The notes below the pieces were generated by a model that was not told where the DNA came from, made no database searches, and saw only the letters and a program-made list of their open reading frames with translations. Made by a program: the position numbers and the translations under genes. Below, one piece after another: positions 11,249-22,320 of a DNA stretch of 64,000 nt. Positions within the stretch are counted from its first letter, which is position 1; each line of letters begins with the position of its first letter. Origin of the DNA: Siniperca chuatsi (lineage: Eukaryota; Chordata; Actinopteri; Centrarchiformes; Sinipercidae); assembly GCF_020085105.1 (NCBI RefSeq), contig NC_058047.1:19216001-19280000 (forward strand). Direction: 5' to 3'.

Positions 11249-14200
11249 CTGCGGACACACACAGAGAGCACTGGAGTCATTACAGTTTCTATAAATTATA
11301 TTAAAATATATATAGAATTATTGAATTAAGACATTGGTAAAAAGCTTTAGTGTCATCTTTAAGCTTCTTTTGCCTTAGTTTGACAGATATTGTTATAGAT
11401 TACTCAGAGCAATATATAAATCCTGAATATTTGAATGTTGCCTTATTAAAATCATCTATATTTTTACAAAAAAATAAACATTTTCTAGTATCCTTCCAAT
11501 TAAGTTTATAGGCAAGTCTGACTATTTATTTATGCTATTTGTAAGTTCATTAATCAAAGAAAAAAGCTTTGTATAATTTTTTTTTTCAGAACTTATATAG
11601 CAACCTAAAAATCTCATCTTTTTTTCATTTGGAAAATATTTTAAGTTTTCAGTGTTCATCTTATAGCTTGTTCGTCTATGATCTCCTTTACCTCTGAAAG
11701 AGATTTTTTAAATTTTACTTAAATATAACATAAAATCAATCATCAGCAAATAAACTTTTTTTCTTTGGCTACATTTATGCCACTCACTTCTTCTTCCTGT
11801 GTTATTTTCTGAGCCGAAGGTTCACTTGCTATCGCAGATAAAGACGGAGATGATGGGCAACCTTTCTTCGTGCCTCTTGTTAGTTGAAATACTTCAAATA
11901 AAGTTCTGTTTAAATCACCAATTGATGACTTATTTTTGCTTCCTGGCATATCGCCTGAAAAGCACATTTCACATGTAAATTTGGTTTTCAGATAATTCAC
12001 AAATGTAAGATGTCACCTGTGCTTTTTTGCACATTTCCACCTGTGATAAATTCTCACGTACACATATGTGGGTTTGGGGCAATTTACATGTACAGTAAAA
12101 AAAAAAAAAAAAAGGATATACTAAGTGTCAAAATAGGAACTTTAGTTTTTTATTTAAATGTTATTTTTATTAACTTTCTAAACAGTCTTAACATCATGAA
12201 AAGGCCGGTGCTCACTGTCTATGAAGGAGTGTAGTGCTGAGAGCATTGATCCCTCCGGGCCTCCATAAGCTGTGTACTGCAGCTCCTCGGGGGTCGGGGT
12301 GGGCTGGGACAGGCGGCTGGGCTGCAGTGAGGTCATGGGGGTGCTGGAGGTGTGGTTGGGGCTCACGTGCTTCTTGTGGCGTGCTCGGCAGTTCTGGAAC
12401 CAGACCTGAGTTAACAGGACAAACACCTTTTGTATGGCTGCGTTTGAAAGTAACACACACAAAGATGAATACTCTGGGTAGTTGTGTTAGTTTGTGAACT
12501 GTACGAGCCTTTATCTCTCTCGCCAAAAAATCTCATGGAGTAACAGTCGAGGAGTCACTCTTGCCCCTGGTGAGTAAAACCACAGTCGTAGTCTTGTCTT
12601 TTTAATTATAAAGATATACTTATGATGTTGTGTTAATTCAGTACACATTTATTACTTTTGAGAATCCCAAACTTGAAATTTGGTATGCTAGCTAGGCTGT
12701 CGTAGCATAAGACAAATCTGCCCCAATGTGTGTTTTTTTTCCCCAGAAGTGTCACTATCAAACTATGATGCTAAGTTCTGTTGGGAGAAGCACTGTTAGC
12801 GCTGGAAACTGTGGTTAAAGTCTCACAACCATCAATTTAAAGCTGAGTGACTTGAACCACAGCTCTGGAAACATAGCTAAATAACTTTGCATAGTTTGTC
12901 ATTAGTTATATTGAAACACTCCAAAGTAGCATCACTCCATGTTGTTGCTTTGAACACACTATTTCTTGTTTGAATGATATCCTACACATTGAACACATCT
13001 GTCAATCCTACGGTCTTTGATTGAAGACATATATAGTTTTTTTGGGTAAAAAATGTTTTTCTATGTGAAAAGATTTCTCTGTAAATAATGTCAGAATGAA
13101 AGTATTTTTTCTGGTTCTCACATGATATGCACCTTTTGCCAGTGGTGGAAAGTAACTGAGTACATTTACTCAATTTCTGCACTTAAGTATAATTTTTAGG
13201 TATTTGTACTTTACTGAAGTATTTCCATTTTATGCTACATTGTACTTCTACTCCGCTACATTTCAGAGTCAGCTATAGTTACTGGATACTTTGTCTATTA
13301 ATATTTACAACTGGAAACAAATGATCGGCTTATAAAATATAATTTATTGTTATGGATTAAACTATGCGGCAGAATATAAAGTATTTAAAACTAGCTTTAC
13401 CTCAACCAGCTACATCATTAAAATTCACAATAATGCATCTATTCTATGGGCGTGTAGCATTTCTTTTCTTTCTTCTGTTATTCAGTGCGCAATTTAGTTG
13501 AAATTTTGCACATAAACACGCGTTATTTGAAAGCATATAGAAATCATTTAATGGTAATATTGATGTTTGTCCTTTGGTTTTGTACATGTGTCACCAGCAG
13601 ATGCGTATTATGCAAATATACCTCATTAGTGATTGAGTTTCACCTCTTGCTTCTTCTCTTTCCCCTCCACTGACCTGTATGACTCTTCGACTGAGGCCCG
13701 TCTGCTCCGCCAGTTTCTGCAGTGTTTGGGCATCTGGATTGTTGTCCTGAGCAAACTGGGCCTGCATCACCTGCATGTTCACGTTCATGTAAAAGAAAAT
13801 CAGTTAAATAACGGACAGGTTTGCTCTGTTGTCGTGTGAGGAAATACATGCCTAACTGCATTTTGTTTGTCTGTATCAAAAGCACTGCTGTTAACAGATC
13901 ATGTGTTTGGAATAAAGACTGTCAAATAGGAATCAATTAATATAGATAAATGTGATTATATCTATTTATCTATCTTGCTCGACATGGCCTTAATGCTGCC
14001 TTAATGCATATATTATTCACTATTCATTGTTCACAAAATTTTAATTATAGTACCCTGAACAATGCACATAATTATTATTCTTATTATCATTAAGAGAGGA
14101 AAAACAGTACAAAAGTATAATTTAAAAACCAGCATCTATGTTTGTGGCATTCTACCTGCATCACATGTGTTTTATTAAAATAAATTCTATACTACATTTA

Positions 14201-17200
14201 TCTAGTTTATTAAAATCAACACCTAATTTTAGTTTTACCTTGTGTTTTCATTAACTTTCTTTGAATACAATAACTAATCTATCAGTGCTGTAACTTCCAC
14301 TATCACATCCTGTACACATATTGTCAGTAAATCATATGGTTTGGATCTGTCTTTTTTTTTCTACCTGAAAAAATTAAGAAAAGAAGTGTGTTGTTGCTGT
14401 TCTGCTGTCTGAGAGATGCAATATGCCCTAGTGAACTTCTGCAAAATCTTTATTACACAAATCTGTAAGTATAATAACAGATTTTAAAGGATGAGGCCAA
14501 TGTTTTTAGGCCAAAAATGAAAGAATTCAGTGTTTTCCCAGCAGAATTTTAGTATCTATTATATTTATCTATGTCTGTCATATGTGATGATGGAGGTTAA
14601 CCTGCAGCTGGTCGGCAGTGAAGCTGGTCCGCGCTCTCTTGGAGGGTTTTGGCTGGTTAATCTCCTGTTCAGTGGGCACAGCCCCCTCCATGTTGACACT
14701 GTTCCCTGCAACAAGAGCAGGTTCTCATATTAAAGCATCTTGAAATATTTAGCACAGAATTAGAAATACTGTATTACTTTGAAATACAGTATTTTAAACC
14801 TACTTTTTTAAAGAGCAGCATGCAATAACCATCTTTAACCCAAGCTATTAAAAAAATGAAAATGAAACAAGTTCACTTTAATTTCAATCATTTCAAATAG
14901 AATACTATTCTCAGGACATGATATGCATGTTGGAAAACCTCTGTAAATTCAGTTTAGGCCTTTTAGTAATTTCCATATAGACCTAATGATCTATTAACAA
15001 TAAAAAGAGGGGACTAGCAGCATATTAAACTCTTCACTTTCAGTAGCTTTAAGAAATCACTGATTTTGTGATAAATATTTGTGATATGTGATGAATATTA
15101 GATTTTTTCTTTCTTTTTTTAAGACAATAAGGGAAATATTGTGTCCTTTTATGGCAAAATGGAACAAATCTGTAGGAAAGTCTTGGAAGTAACTGAAGTG
15201 ACTGTTCCAGCCTCTGCGAAGTGCTATGTAGGCTTAAAGTGAAAACAATAATCCCGGTATTTTGGAGTAAGGACCGAATCCTTTAGCCGGCTCACCTTTC
15301 TCCACGGCCCGCTTCAGGTTGTCCAGCATGCAGTCGTAGTGGACCCTGCAGAGCACTTTCTCCTCCACCAGAGCGAACTCCTCCCCAGTGGACAGCTGCC
15401 TCTTGCAGGAGAAGCAGGCGAAGCAGGCCAGGTGGTACACGTTCCCCTTCGCCCGGCGGACCCAGTCTGTGGAGTGGATGTTCCGGCCGCAGCACGCGCA
15501 CCAGGTGCCGTATCTTCTGCAGGTGAAGGTCATGGTGAGCAAATTGGACACCCGCATAGCTGCCTGAGGGCATTTTAAAGGCTGCTGCCATTTTTTTTAA
15601 CTCAATAGCCTATCTTTAATTTGGATATACAGCTGCCTTTGTGAAAATATGAGATAAGATAGGCCCTGAATTAAATTATAAAGAGTTATAATTAAAGTGA
15701 CTCCCAGCTTTAGTTTTTAGTCTCTCTCTCGTGACAGAGAGAAGTCACACAATATTTTACCCATTGATCCAATATTACTAAAATCTTTTTTTATCTATCT
15801 TTTACAAGTGATGATGGAGAGTAAAAGTGCGGCGAGTCATTTTTTGTTGAAGACAAAACCGCTTTAGTTTGGAATGATTGATTATCGATTCCATTATTGG
15901 TAATTAACGGACTGTAATTATTTCAGATTTAAATATAATAAATGTACAGTCAGAGCAGGGAGACATGTCAAGTCCAGCAACTTTTATTATTATCATTGTT
16001 ATTATTATTGTTGTTGTCATTATTAGTCTAGTCCTCAATTTGCAATACATGTAGGCTAATTATTAAGCGGTTCATATCTTGGCAGGTTCATTTTCCTTCA
16101 ACAATTTCGTTTCGGTAGCTTCGATTGTCGTTAGACCAGCACTTGTAAAGATCGATGCACATACCGAAAGTAATCCAGTTTACAGAAAATCTCTTTTTCT
16201 TTGATGTAGCAGCTCGTGTGGCTGCCAAGTGAAGTCTGGCACACGCTGCAGGAGAGGCAGCGCACATGCCAGCACAGGTCGTTAACCTAAAGCAGAGACA
16301 GGATAAATTAGCTAAAGTCAATCAGTTGGAAGGTAGGCCTATTGTATATACACGCATGAATACTAGCGTGAGCCTTAAAACCACACAAATCCAAACGCAA
16401 ACGGGGGTAATCCATAATCCAAAGTTCAATAAAAGACAGTCCTCGCAAATAAAAAATAAAAACTTGCACACAAAAACGAGCTGGCAGTGTTTACCTTTAA
16501 TAAATATTTATCCACAATTTCCTCGTTGCAGCTCGCGCACACAGCTCTGCCTAACAGAGGGGCAGAGGCCATCGTCTGCAGCGACGACGCGTCTTCATCC
16601 AAAACTTCCACCGGTGCGCCCTGAAGGGATCAAACCTGCGGTTAGAAAATTACGCACAGGAACGCATCCACCCCATACCGACAGTGCAGCATGAGTTCCA
16701 TGATACGTTTGAACACAGTTCACCTGTTGCTGCCGCAAAGTTCATGATACACTGCAAAAATAACTTCAGAAGAAACCATTCATTCTCAGATTCTAGTTTT
16801 TCAGGCTCAACTTAATTTACCAAAATCAATATCTTAAAACACGACATATATATATAATTTGTTGTCCACAGTCACAAATATTTAAAACTTTGTCACACTT
16901 TTTCTAAAAATGGGCTCGAGTTAATTCTCAACCTGTTTTGGGGAATAAATCAAGTTTTAGCTACAACAAGTAATTCCTACCATTATGTCTCTCCTGTCCT
17001 CAGTGCATTTGCCTAGCAGCTCTTCGTCTCCTTTGCAATCTTCACACATGACGAGAAGCTACGGCGGGAAGAGGATGTTGGTCTGTCAGACTGTAGCAGC
17101 TGCCTTAAATGCCCCCTGCTCCTTCCCATAAATATCATGCCTTTCACTTTTCACCATGACAACGCCGGCGATTACGAAAATGACATTTAAAAGAGAAGGA

Positions 17201-17785
17201 TAGTCATTACTTACAAAAACAGACAACACTTGAACTAACACTTATCCTATGTGCATTATGTTCTCGAGATCTGCATTTGTGATTCAGCAACTGCTCGCGC
17301 TGTGGTTAAACCCCAACACGCCAATTTCACGTGTCAATCAAAAAAAAACAGCGCGAGGTCTCAGGGAAAAGGGGATTGATTTTTTTAATAACAGCAATTA
17401 AAAGGCTAAGTTCGCCACAAACGTCCAACCGGGGCAACCAAAAGGTGAAGAGGTCTCATTAACTACTTGAGTTTTAATTGCAGAATTCAGGGAGGGGTAA
17501 TTTTCTTCGACATTTCTTCAAATTGTGAAAATACTGAGCTGTCAGCGTGTGGACGGCCGGTTTTAATGATAGGCTGAAGCCCACTCTGATTTAATTGGCA
17601 AAGCAATTTCGACTAATATTTAACCTCCGATACGGCCCATACACCGACTCACACCTCAACCTGCTGGCATAAGAAATATGCGTCTGTCTTTAATTGTCAT
17701 TACTCACCTCATCGTTGGACAACAGAGATCCGTTTTCGTCCTCGCTAACGCAACACTCTACTTTTACTTCACTTTTCCAGCGCAT
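11172..17785 (-). CDS. lhx8: LIM/homeobox protein Lhx8
   Basis: LIM-homeodomain transcription factor. In vertebrates it acts in basal forebrain cholinergic and palate development and in oocytes (known of the family). Coding exons from 5': 17708-17785 (1a) or 16981-17049 (1b), then 16495-16620, 16165-16286, 15296-15516, 14602-14705, 13675-13770, 12216-12405, 11172-11248. All phases join, giving 337 (1a) or 334 (1b) residues against 356 in human. LIM1 begins at [15 protein letters not shown] (about residue 54). LIM2 contains [20 protein letters not shown] and [13 protein letters not shown]. The homeodomain (about residues 204-263) starts [12 protein letters not shown] and ends [15 protein letters not shown]. 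The C-terminus [20 protein letters not shown] comes from a separate last exon and resembles the human tail. Reading straight through the donor after position 12216 would give a false C-terminus stopping at 12178. The a or b paralogue is not resolved. Confidence 0.95.
13140..13445 (+). repeat. Teleost CAGTGGTGGAA-family repeat, left part
   Basis: Begins CAGTGGTGGAAAGTAACTGA and continues with the ACTTAAGTA/GTACTTTACT-rich body typical of this repeat. It lies in an lhx8 intron and lacks a recognisable right end. Shared internal segments (CCTCAACCAGCTACA) recur at about 26.6 kb. Confidence 0.7.
16981..17049 (-). CDS. lhx8: lhx8 alternative first coding exon 1b
   Basis: Encodes [20 protein letters not shown] ending DIM, phase 0, with donor ATG|GTAGGAAT. 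A TAG lies in frame just upstream of the ATG, so translation must start here. MCEDC is comparable to the MSEDC start of the shorter tetrapod LHX8 isoform. It has Cys residues but forms no LIM finger by itself. Confidence 0.7.
17340..17660. promoter_or_regulatory. Candidate conserved regulatory block between lhx8 first exons
   Basis: Compositionally distinct stretch with several homeodomain-type cores (TTTAATTGC, TTTAATTGGC, CTAATAT, TTAATGA) between first exons 1a and 1b. Its position suggests promoter or enhancer function for the 1b transcript. No conservation test was possible. Confidence 0.35.
17708..17785 (-). CDS. lhx8: lhx8 alternative first coding exon 1a
   Basis: Encodes [12 protein letters not shown] followed by [13 protein letters not shown] and ends in phase 0 at a strong donor (GAG|GTGAGT). 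The start resembles the MYWKSDQ N-terminus of tetrapod LHX8, which is why this Met was chosen. The frame stays open upstream to 17911, so an earlier start is not excluded. It joins in phase only to the exon at 16495-16620; joining to the 1b acceptor would hit a TAG at once. Confidence 0.65.
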
Positions 17786-18073
17786 GTCTGTGTCCAGGAG
17801 TGTGACGCTTCCCAGTTTCAAAGTAAAAGTGCTGTTATTCTTTCTTTCTCCTCCAGGATTCCTGTGTGTGTCAGTCAGTCTGCCTTGAGCTGTTTCTAGA
17901 GGGCGGACCATAATTCATATTTTTCCTGTCCTCCTTGGCCGCGCCTCCCCTTGGCAATAAGCTTGGTGTGTGGGTTTTATGCGAGCTTTGAGGAAAAAAA
18001 GATACAATCTCTGTCACAGTTATATTCTTATAAATATTTTCTAATGTATTTTCGATTGAAATTTCAATTTGAC

Positions 18074-18172
18074 TACACGTAGGACTTTTACTTACGTAAT
18101 TAAGTATTTTTATTATGGGGTATTGCTACTTTTACGTAAGTAGAAGATGGATATACTTCTTCCACCAATGGT
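18074..18172 (+). repeat. CAGTGGTGGAA-family repeat, right end fragment
   Basis: Runs from GGACTTTTACTTACGTAATT to ATACTTCTTCCACCAATG, the mirrored right end of the family (TTCCACCACTG), with the typical TTTTACTTAAGTA-like body. Confidence 0.6.
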
Positions 18173-18766
18173 AATTACCCCATAGACATGATACCTAATG
18201 CATCTCTGAGCAACATGTGATCTGCTTATTGAAAGCTGTCAGTACTTAAGTCTTCCAGTTTGCTCTCACTGAACCTAAAGTACCTGACCTTTGGGCTACT
18301 AGAATGTCATATATTTAATTTACAGTTTGAGACCATGGCCAGATTAACCTGTTAGGGCAGTGGATTTAGCTTTAGGAGGCTTGAAGAGAGCAAATGATTC
18401 CGTAATTCACAAGAGAAAAAATCAAACATTATAATAAATAAAATCTTAATAAATAAACATAATTTTATGTTGCAGAAATATGTTTTATTTCTGCTTTCCT
18501 ATCCTGTCAATCCTGTTCCTTGGGATTTATCTTGTGACTCTTATTGGGGTAAGAGTGTATGAATGTACCCTGTCGCCTTCAAGTTCCTATTAAATTCAGT
18601 GCAACCAGCACTCCTATGCTGGAATAAATATTTGATTTGTGTTTACTTTGTGGTTATTTGATTAAACACAACTTAAGTGGGAATATGTGCTGTGTATTCA
18701 GTATTCACATTCACTGTTTTCGGTTTCACGGTTTATCATGAGTATATACAGTATATAGTAGATATA

Positions 18767-18890
18767 CTCAGTTGTCAGTTTATTAGGTACACCTAGCTAA
18801 GACTAATGCATACTAATACAACAGATCTGCAATAAATCCTTCCTTCATGAATGTTATAATGTTCAGTTTTTGTTGTTTTAGCAAGGTAGA
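18767..18890 (+). repeat. Probable dispersed teleost repeat (TTATTAGGTACACCTAGCTAA type)
   Basis: Contains TTTATTAGGTACACCTAGCT, then AATACAACAGATCTGCAATA and ATAATGTTCAGTTTTTGTTG, a word order I recognise from dispersed repeats in fish genomes. Class and ends cannot be set from this copy. Confidence 0.4.
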
Positions 18891-19097
18891 CCTGATAACC
18901 AGTCAACTGAGTGTAAATTTTCTTCTCTTTCAGCTATGTTTCTCTAGAACATTTCCCCTGTCAAAATAAGAGAAAACAAAAGCTGCGCTCACGTATGCAC
19001 ACACAGTCAGAGGTTGATAGATCCAAACGGTGTCCTTTCAACAGAGCGTAAGGTAACATTACAGCTTGCACTCACAGGATACCTCTTCTTTCTTCAG

Positions 19098-19715
19098 CAG
19101 TGGTGGAAGGGGAATTTGCATTCTTTACTTAAGTAAAAGTAGAAATATCCCATGTAAAAATACTTCAAGCAAAACTCCTGCATTAAAATTTGACTCAAGA
19201 AAAATACAGAGGTATTCTCAGAAAAATGTACTTTAAAAGTATCAAAATCAAAAGTACTAATTATACAGAATTACCTACAGAGTGTTATATTGTTATATAC
19301 AGTACATTGAATGTTTATTTTTGGTCAAAGTGGAGATAAGTTGAACCATACAATATACCCTCTGAAACCTAGTTGAATCATAAAGTACTGTTGCATAAAA
19401 TAGAAATACTCAAGTAAAGTACAACCTCAAAATTCTACTAATAATGCCCTAACCCTAATGTTCTGTTTGGGGTCCTGGAGATGCTGCTGTCGGCCCTGTT
19501 TAACAACTGAAAAAAACATACTTAACACTGTTTTGTCACCTTGATACTTCATGAAAAAAATGAAAGGAAAAATATTGGTTGATTTTGCAATTATTATTAT
19601 TTTTACACATTCAGCAGTATGGTCTGTGGGAATGATGAGGAAGTGAAGCCAATGTCAGCTAAATACAAGGCTTACGTGTACTTGAGTAAATGTATTTAAT
19701 TACTTTCCACCACTG
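19098..19715 (+). mobile_element. MITE-like element with CAGTGGTGG termini
   Basis: The left end CAGTGGTGGAAGG and the right end CTTTCCACCACTG are inverted copies, about 618 bp apart. The interior has ACTTAAGTAAAAGTAGAAAT and repeated TACTT/AAGTA words and no coding capacity. A target-site duplication is not clear. Best complete copy of the family seen at 13.1, 18.1, 26.6 and 28.1 kb. Confidence 0.65.
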
Positions 19716-21679
19716 CTCTTTTGGCCATCTTAAATGTGTTTTTGCATCTTCAGCTGCATCATGCTGCGTTGCTCAAAACAGAAAATCAGGCAGCCCACCT
19801 GCTTTAAGTCTGTATGCAAATCATGTCAACTGTAGTGACAGGGGACACTATACGTTCTTTTTAAGAGGTAATGCAGATACTTTACAAAGATTAGAAGGAC
19901 AGGAGTCTCATAAACAAACTCTTTGGGTTGTTTGAAAGAAAACACACAGTTGCTTACTTGTTGTTTTTTTTTTAAATCTTTTTTTTCAGTTAGTCATTCA
20001 ACCCAGTCGCTCACGCAATCCCACCCATCGTCACCGCCACACACACACACAGAGCAAAAGACTCATTTCTGTTCTGACGGGATAACAGTCCGACCTGCAC
20101 CAGCATGAGTCTGCGTCCGTATCGCACCATCGCAGAGGGATAAAGGAGTTAGCGTGCCTCCATCGAGATGTGTCCTGTTCCACCTTTTTGAGATGAATGC
20201 TCTTTCTCAGATAACACATCTCAAGCGTTCCATGCTGCAGAGCAAACAGTTCACTAAAGCAGCCTGCGAGACACCCACTCCTCCCTGAATACTTATTACT
20301 GCAGAACTCTTTGAGCACTGCAACACTTAAAAGTACAAAAAAAGTCCTGAAAAGCTGCTTTATTTTGGCCACGGTGATGAGTTCAGATGGAGAGGTCAAA
20401 GGTGAGAGGAGAGATGTAATGCCACCAAGACAGTGTTACTGTGAAGTATAATATCAAAACAAATAATACCATTTTGTCATGAAATGACAAACGCACCATC
20501 TGTAGAATACCTGATATGACTGCAGATGTTGGGAAAGATGTAAATCTGAGTGTGTAACAGTTGCATGTTTTCATTTTCCACATTGCATGGCTGACTTCAT
20601 AAATGTTTTGCATGATGTGGACCCAGACAAAAACGTCTCATCTGTCAGCATACTTACAGACTTGTTCCTCTGCTCTGCTGCTTTACGTATGTCTGGCTGT
20701 GTGTGAGGCTGCTGGGTGTATACAGTACGATCTATAAATACTCCATCGTTAGGTATGAGAGGTAGAAAGTAGGTCAGTGATTACAATGGTATGCAAGACG
20801 ATGGCAAAATGGGTCACTGAAGAATTATGCAACTAAGAACTTGTAGTGTTATAGCAACAGACCTATTTAACAAAAGCTGCCATTAACAGTGAATTTTAGC
20901 AGCATTTTTTTCCCATTATTAGAATTGACACTCACCTTTTATTCACTGTGGAAGTCTTCCTAGAAACATTTATGGTATCTGGTTATGGTCATTTCTGTAT
21001 TTTGTCGCCTTCATCAAATGAGCAATTCCTGTTTGTATCCAAAGGAAGAGTTACCACTTCAATAGTTTTCTACATTTTGGGTTTTAAAATAATTTGTTCA
21101 TTTTGCAGTTATTATTTTCATGCATACAGCAGTGGAGTCTGTGAGGCACCAAGCAAACAGGAAGTAAAGCCAATGTCAACAAAACATAAGGGTAACAAAA
21201 GTGCTTAAGGAAAGAACATGACAGTAATACAGTTAAGAAGTAGAGCCTAGTACTTTTTCTTTGACAAACAGAATCACTCTCACTAACCCACAAAGCCTCT
21301 GGAGTACATTATGCTATATCTCCGAACAAGAAATGTAGTAAGGATGATTGTTGAAAATATTTTATATAATATTTTTATATATACTTTTTTGGTTCTTTGC
21401 ATCAGCAAATTTTCATCCTTACATGATACAAAATTGGCACATTCAGCATTTTTCTACATCCAAAGTGATCTCTTTATTTTTCTTTTTCTTTTTTTTTTAC
21501 TTTGTAAAGATTCATCAAAGAAGATACACAGGATACCCAAATATAGTGAGAATAAGGAATGTGGGAGACTCTCTCCAAGAGAAGCGATGAGCATTTGGCC
21601 CCGGCGAGCCTCTGAGAAAATCTTCTAATTTGCTACCTCCACATGGACCTTTGCTTTCTTTGGGGCTGCAACTACTCAT

Positions 21680-22320
21680 TTATTTCATTGAAATCAGTCC
21701 GAATTGGGGTGGTTTACAATTGACACAACGAGTTTGGCATGACCTTTTCTCCTTGCTGTAAATGGGTACTCATCGAATCTGAAGGGGGAGGTGGGGTGCT
21801 GGAGGAGGGATGGGGGGGTTGAGAACGGGGTTGCATTGGCTGGGGGCCAATGGGGGATTGGGTGAAAATCACAGCAGTGAAAATGGCAGTGCAGTGAAAG
21901 AGGGGCCTGATTGCATTGGGACAGCATGCGAGAGGGAGCAGCATGCTCAGCCCAATCAGAGCGACATAAGGAAAAAGTGCTCTTATCAACGAGTAATGGC
22001 CCACTTGACAATCACACAGGCACAAAACTGCTCTATTTAACGCTGATTGCAAAAACCGCTGCCCCCCCATCTCAGAGCCGCATGACTCCCCGACATCTCC
22101 CTGCCACCTCCCAGCTTACAGCCAAGACTCTTTCCTGAATGGAATTTATAATCACCCCTCCTCTATTTCTACGCTAATTGTTATTTTAAGACTTGCGTTG
22201 TGTATTAGGCATTTAGTGCTGGTGAAATGTCTGCCTTGATTACTGTGTTTATTGCGAGCATTGAAGGCATAGCCATCTCAATTCCAGCAGCTTGACAGGT
22301 AGTGAGTCTTTGAACAGGTG
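21680..22320. promoter_or_regulatory. Candidate conserved noncoding element (enhancer-like)
   Basis: A 640-bp island of higher complexity in AT-rich spacer, 3.9 kb upstream of lhx8 exon 1a. It carries homeodomain-like cores (CTAATTG), TTGACA/CTTGACAG words resembling PBX/MEIS sites, and CCAAT boxes (ATTGGCTG, CCAATGGGG). Frames on both strands are open for 75-120 codons but resemble no family. Called by texture and position only. Confidence 0.35.

Noticed and set aside
12234..12497. Plus-strand frame opposite the lhx8 homeobox exon
   Set aside because: Shadow of the GC-rich lhx8 coding exon on the other strand.
21694..22138. Overlapping open frames on both strands at the lhx8 upstream block
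   Set aside because: Two or more frames open at once with no family likeness; better explained as a noncoding element of balanced composition.
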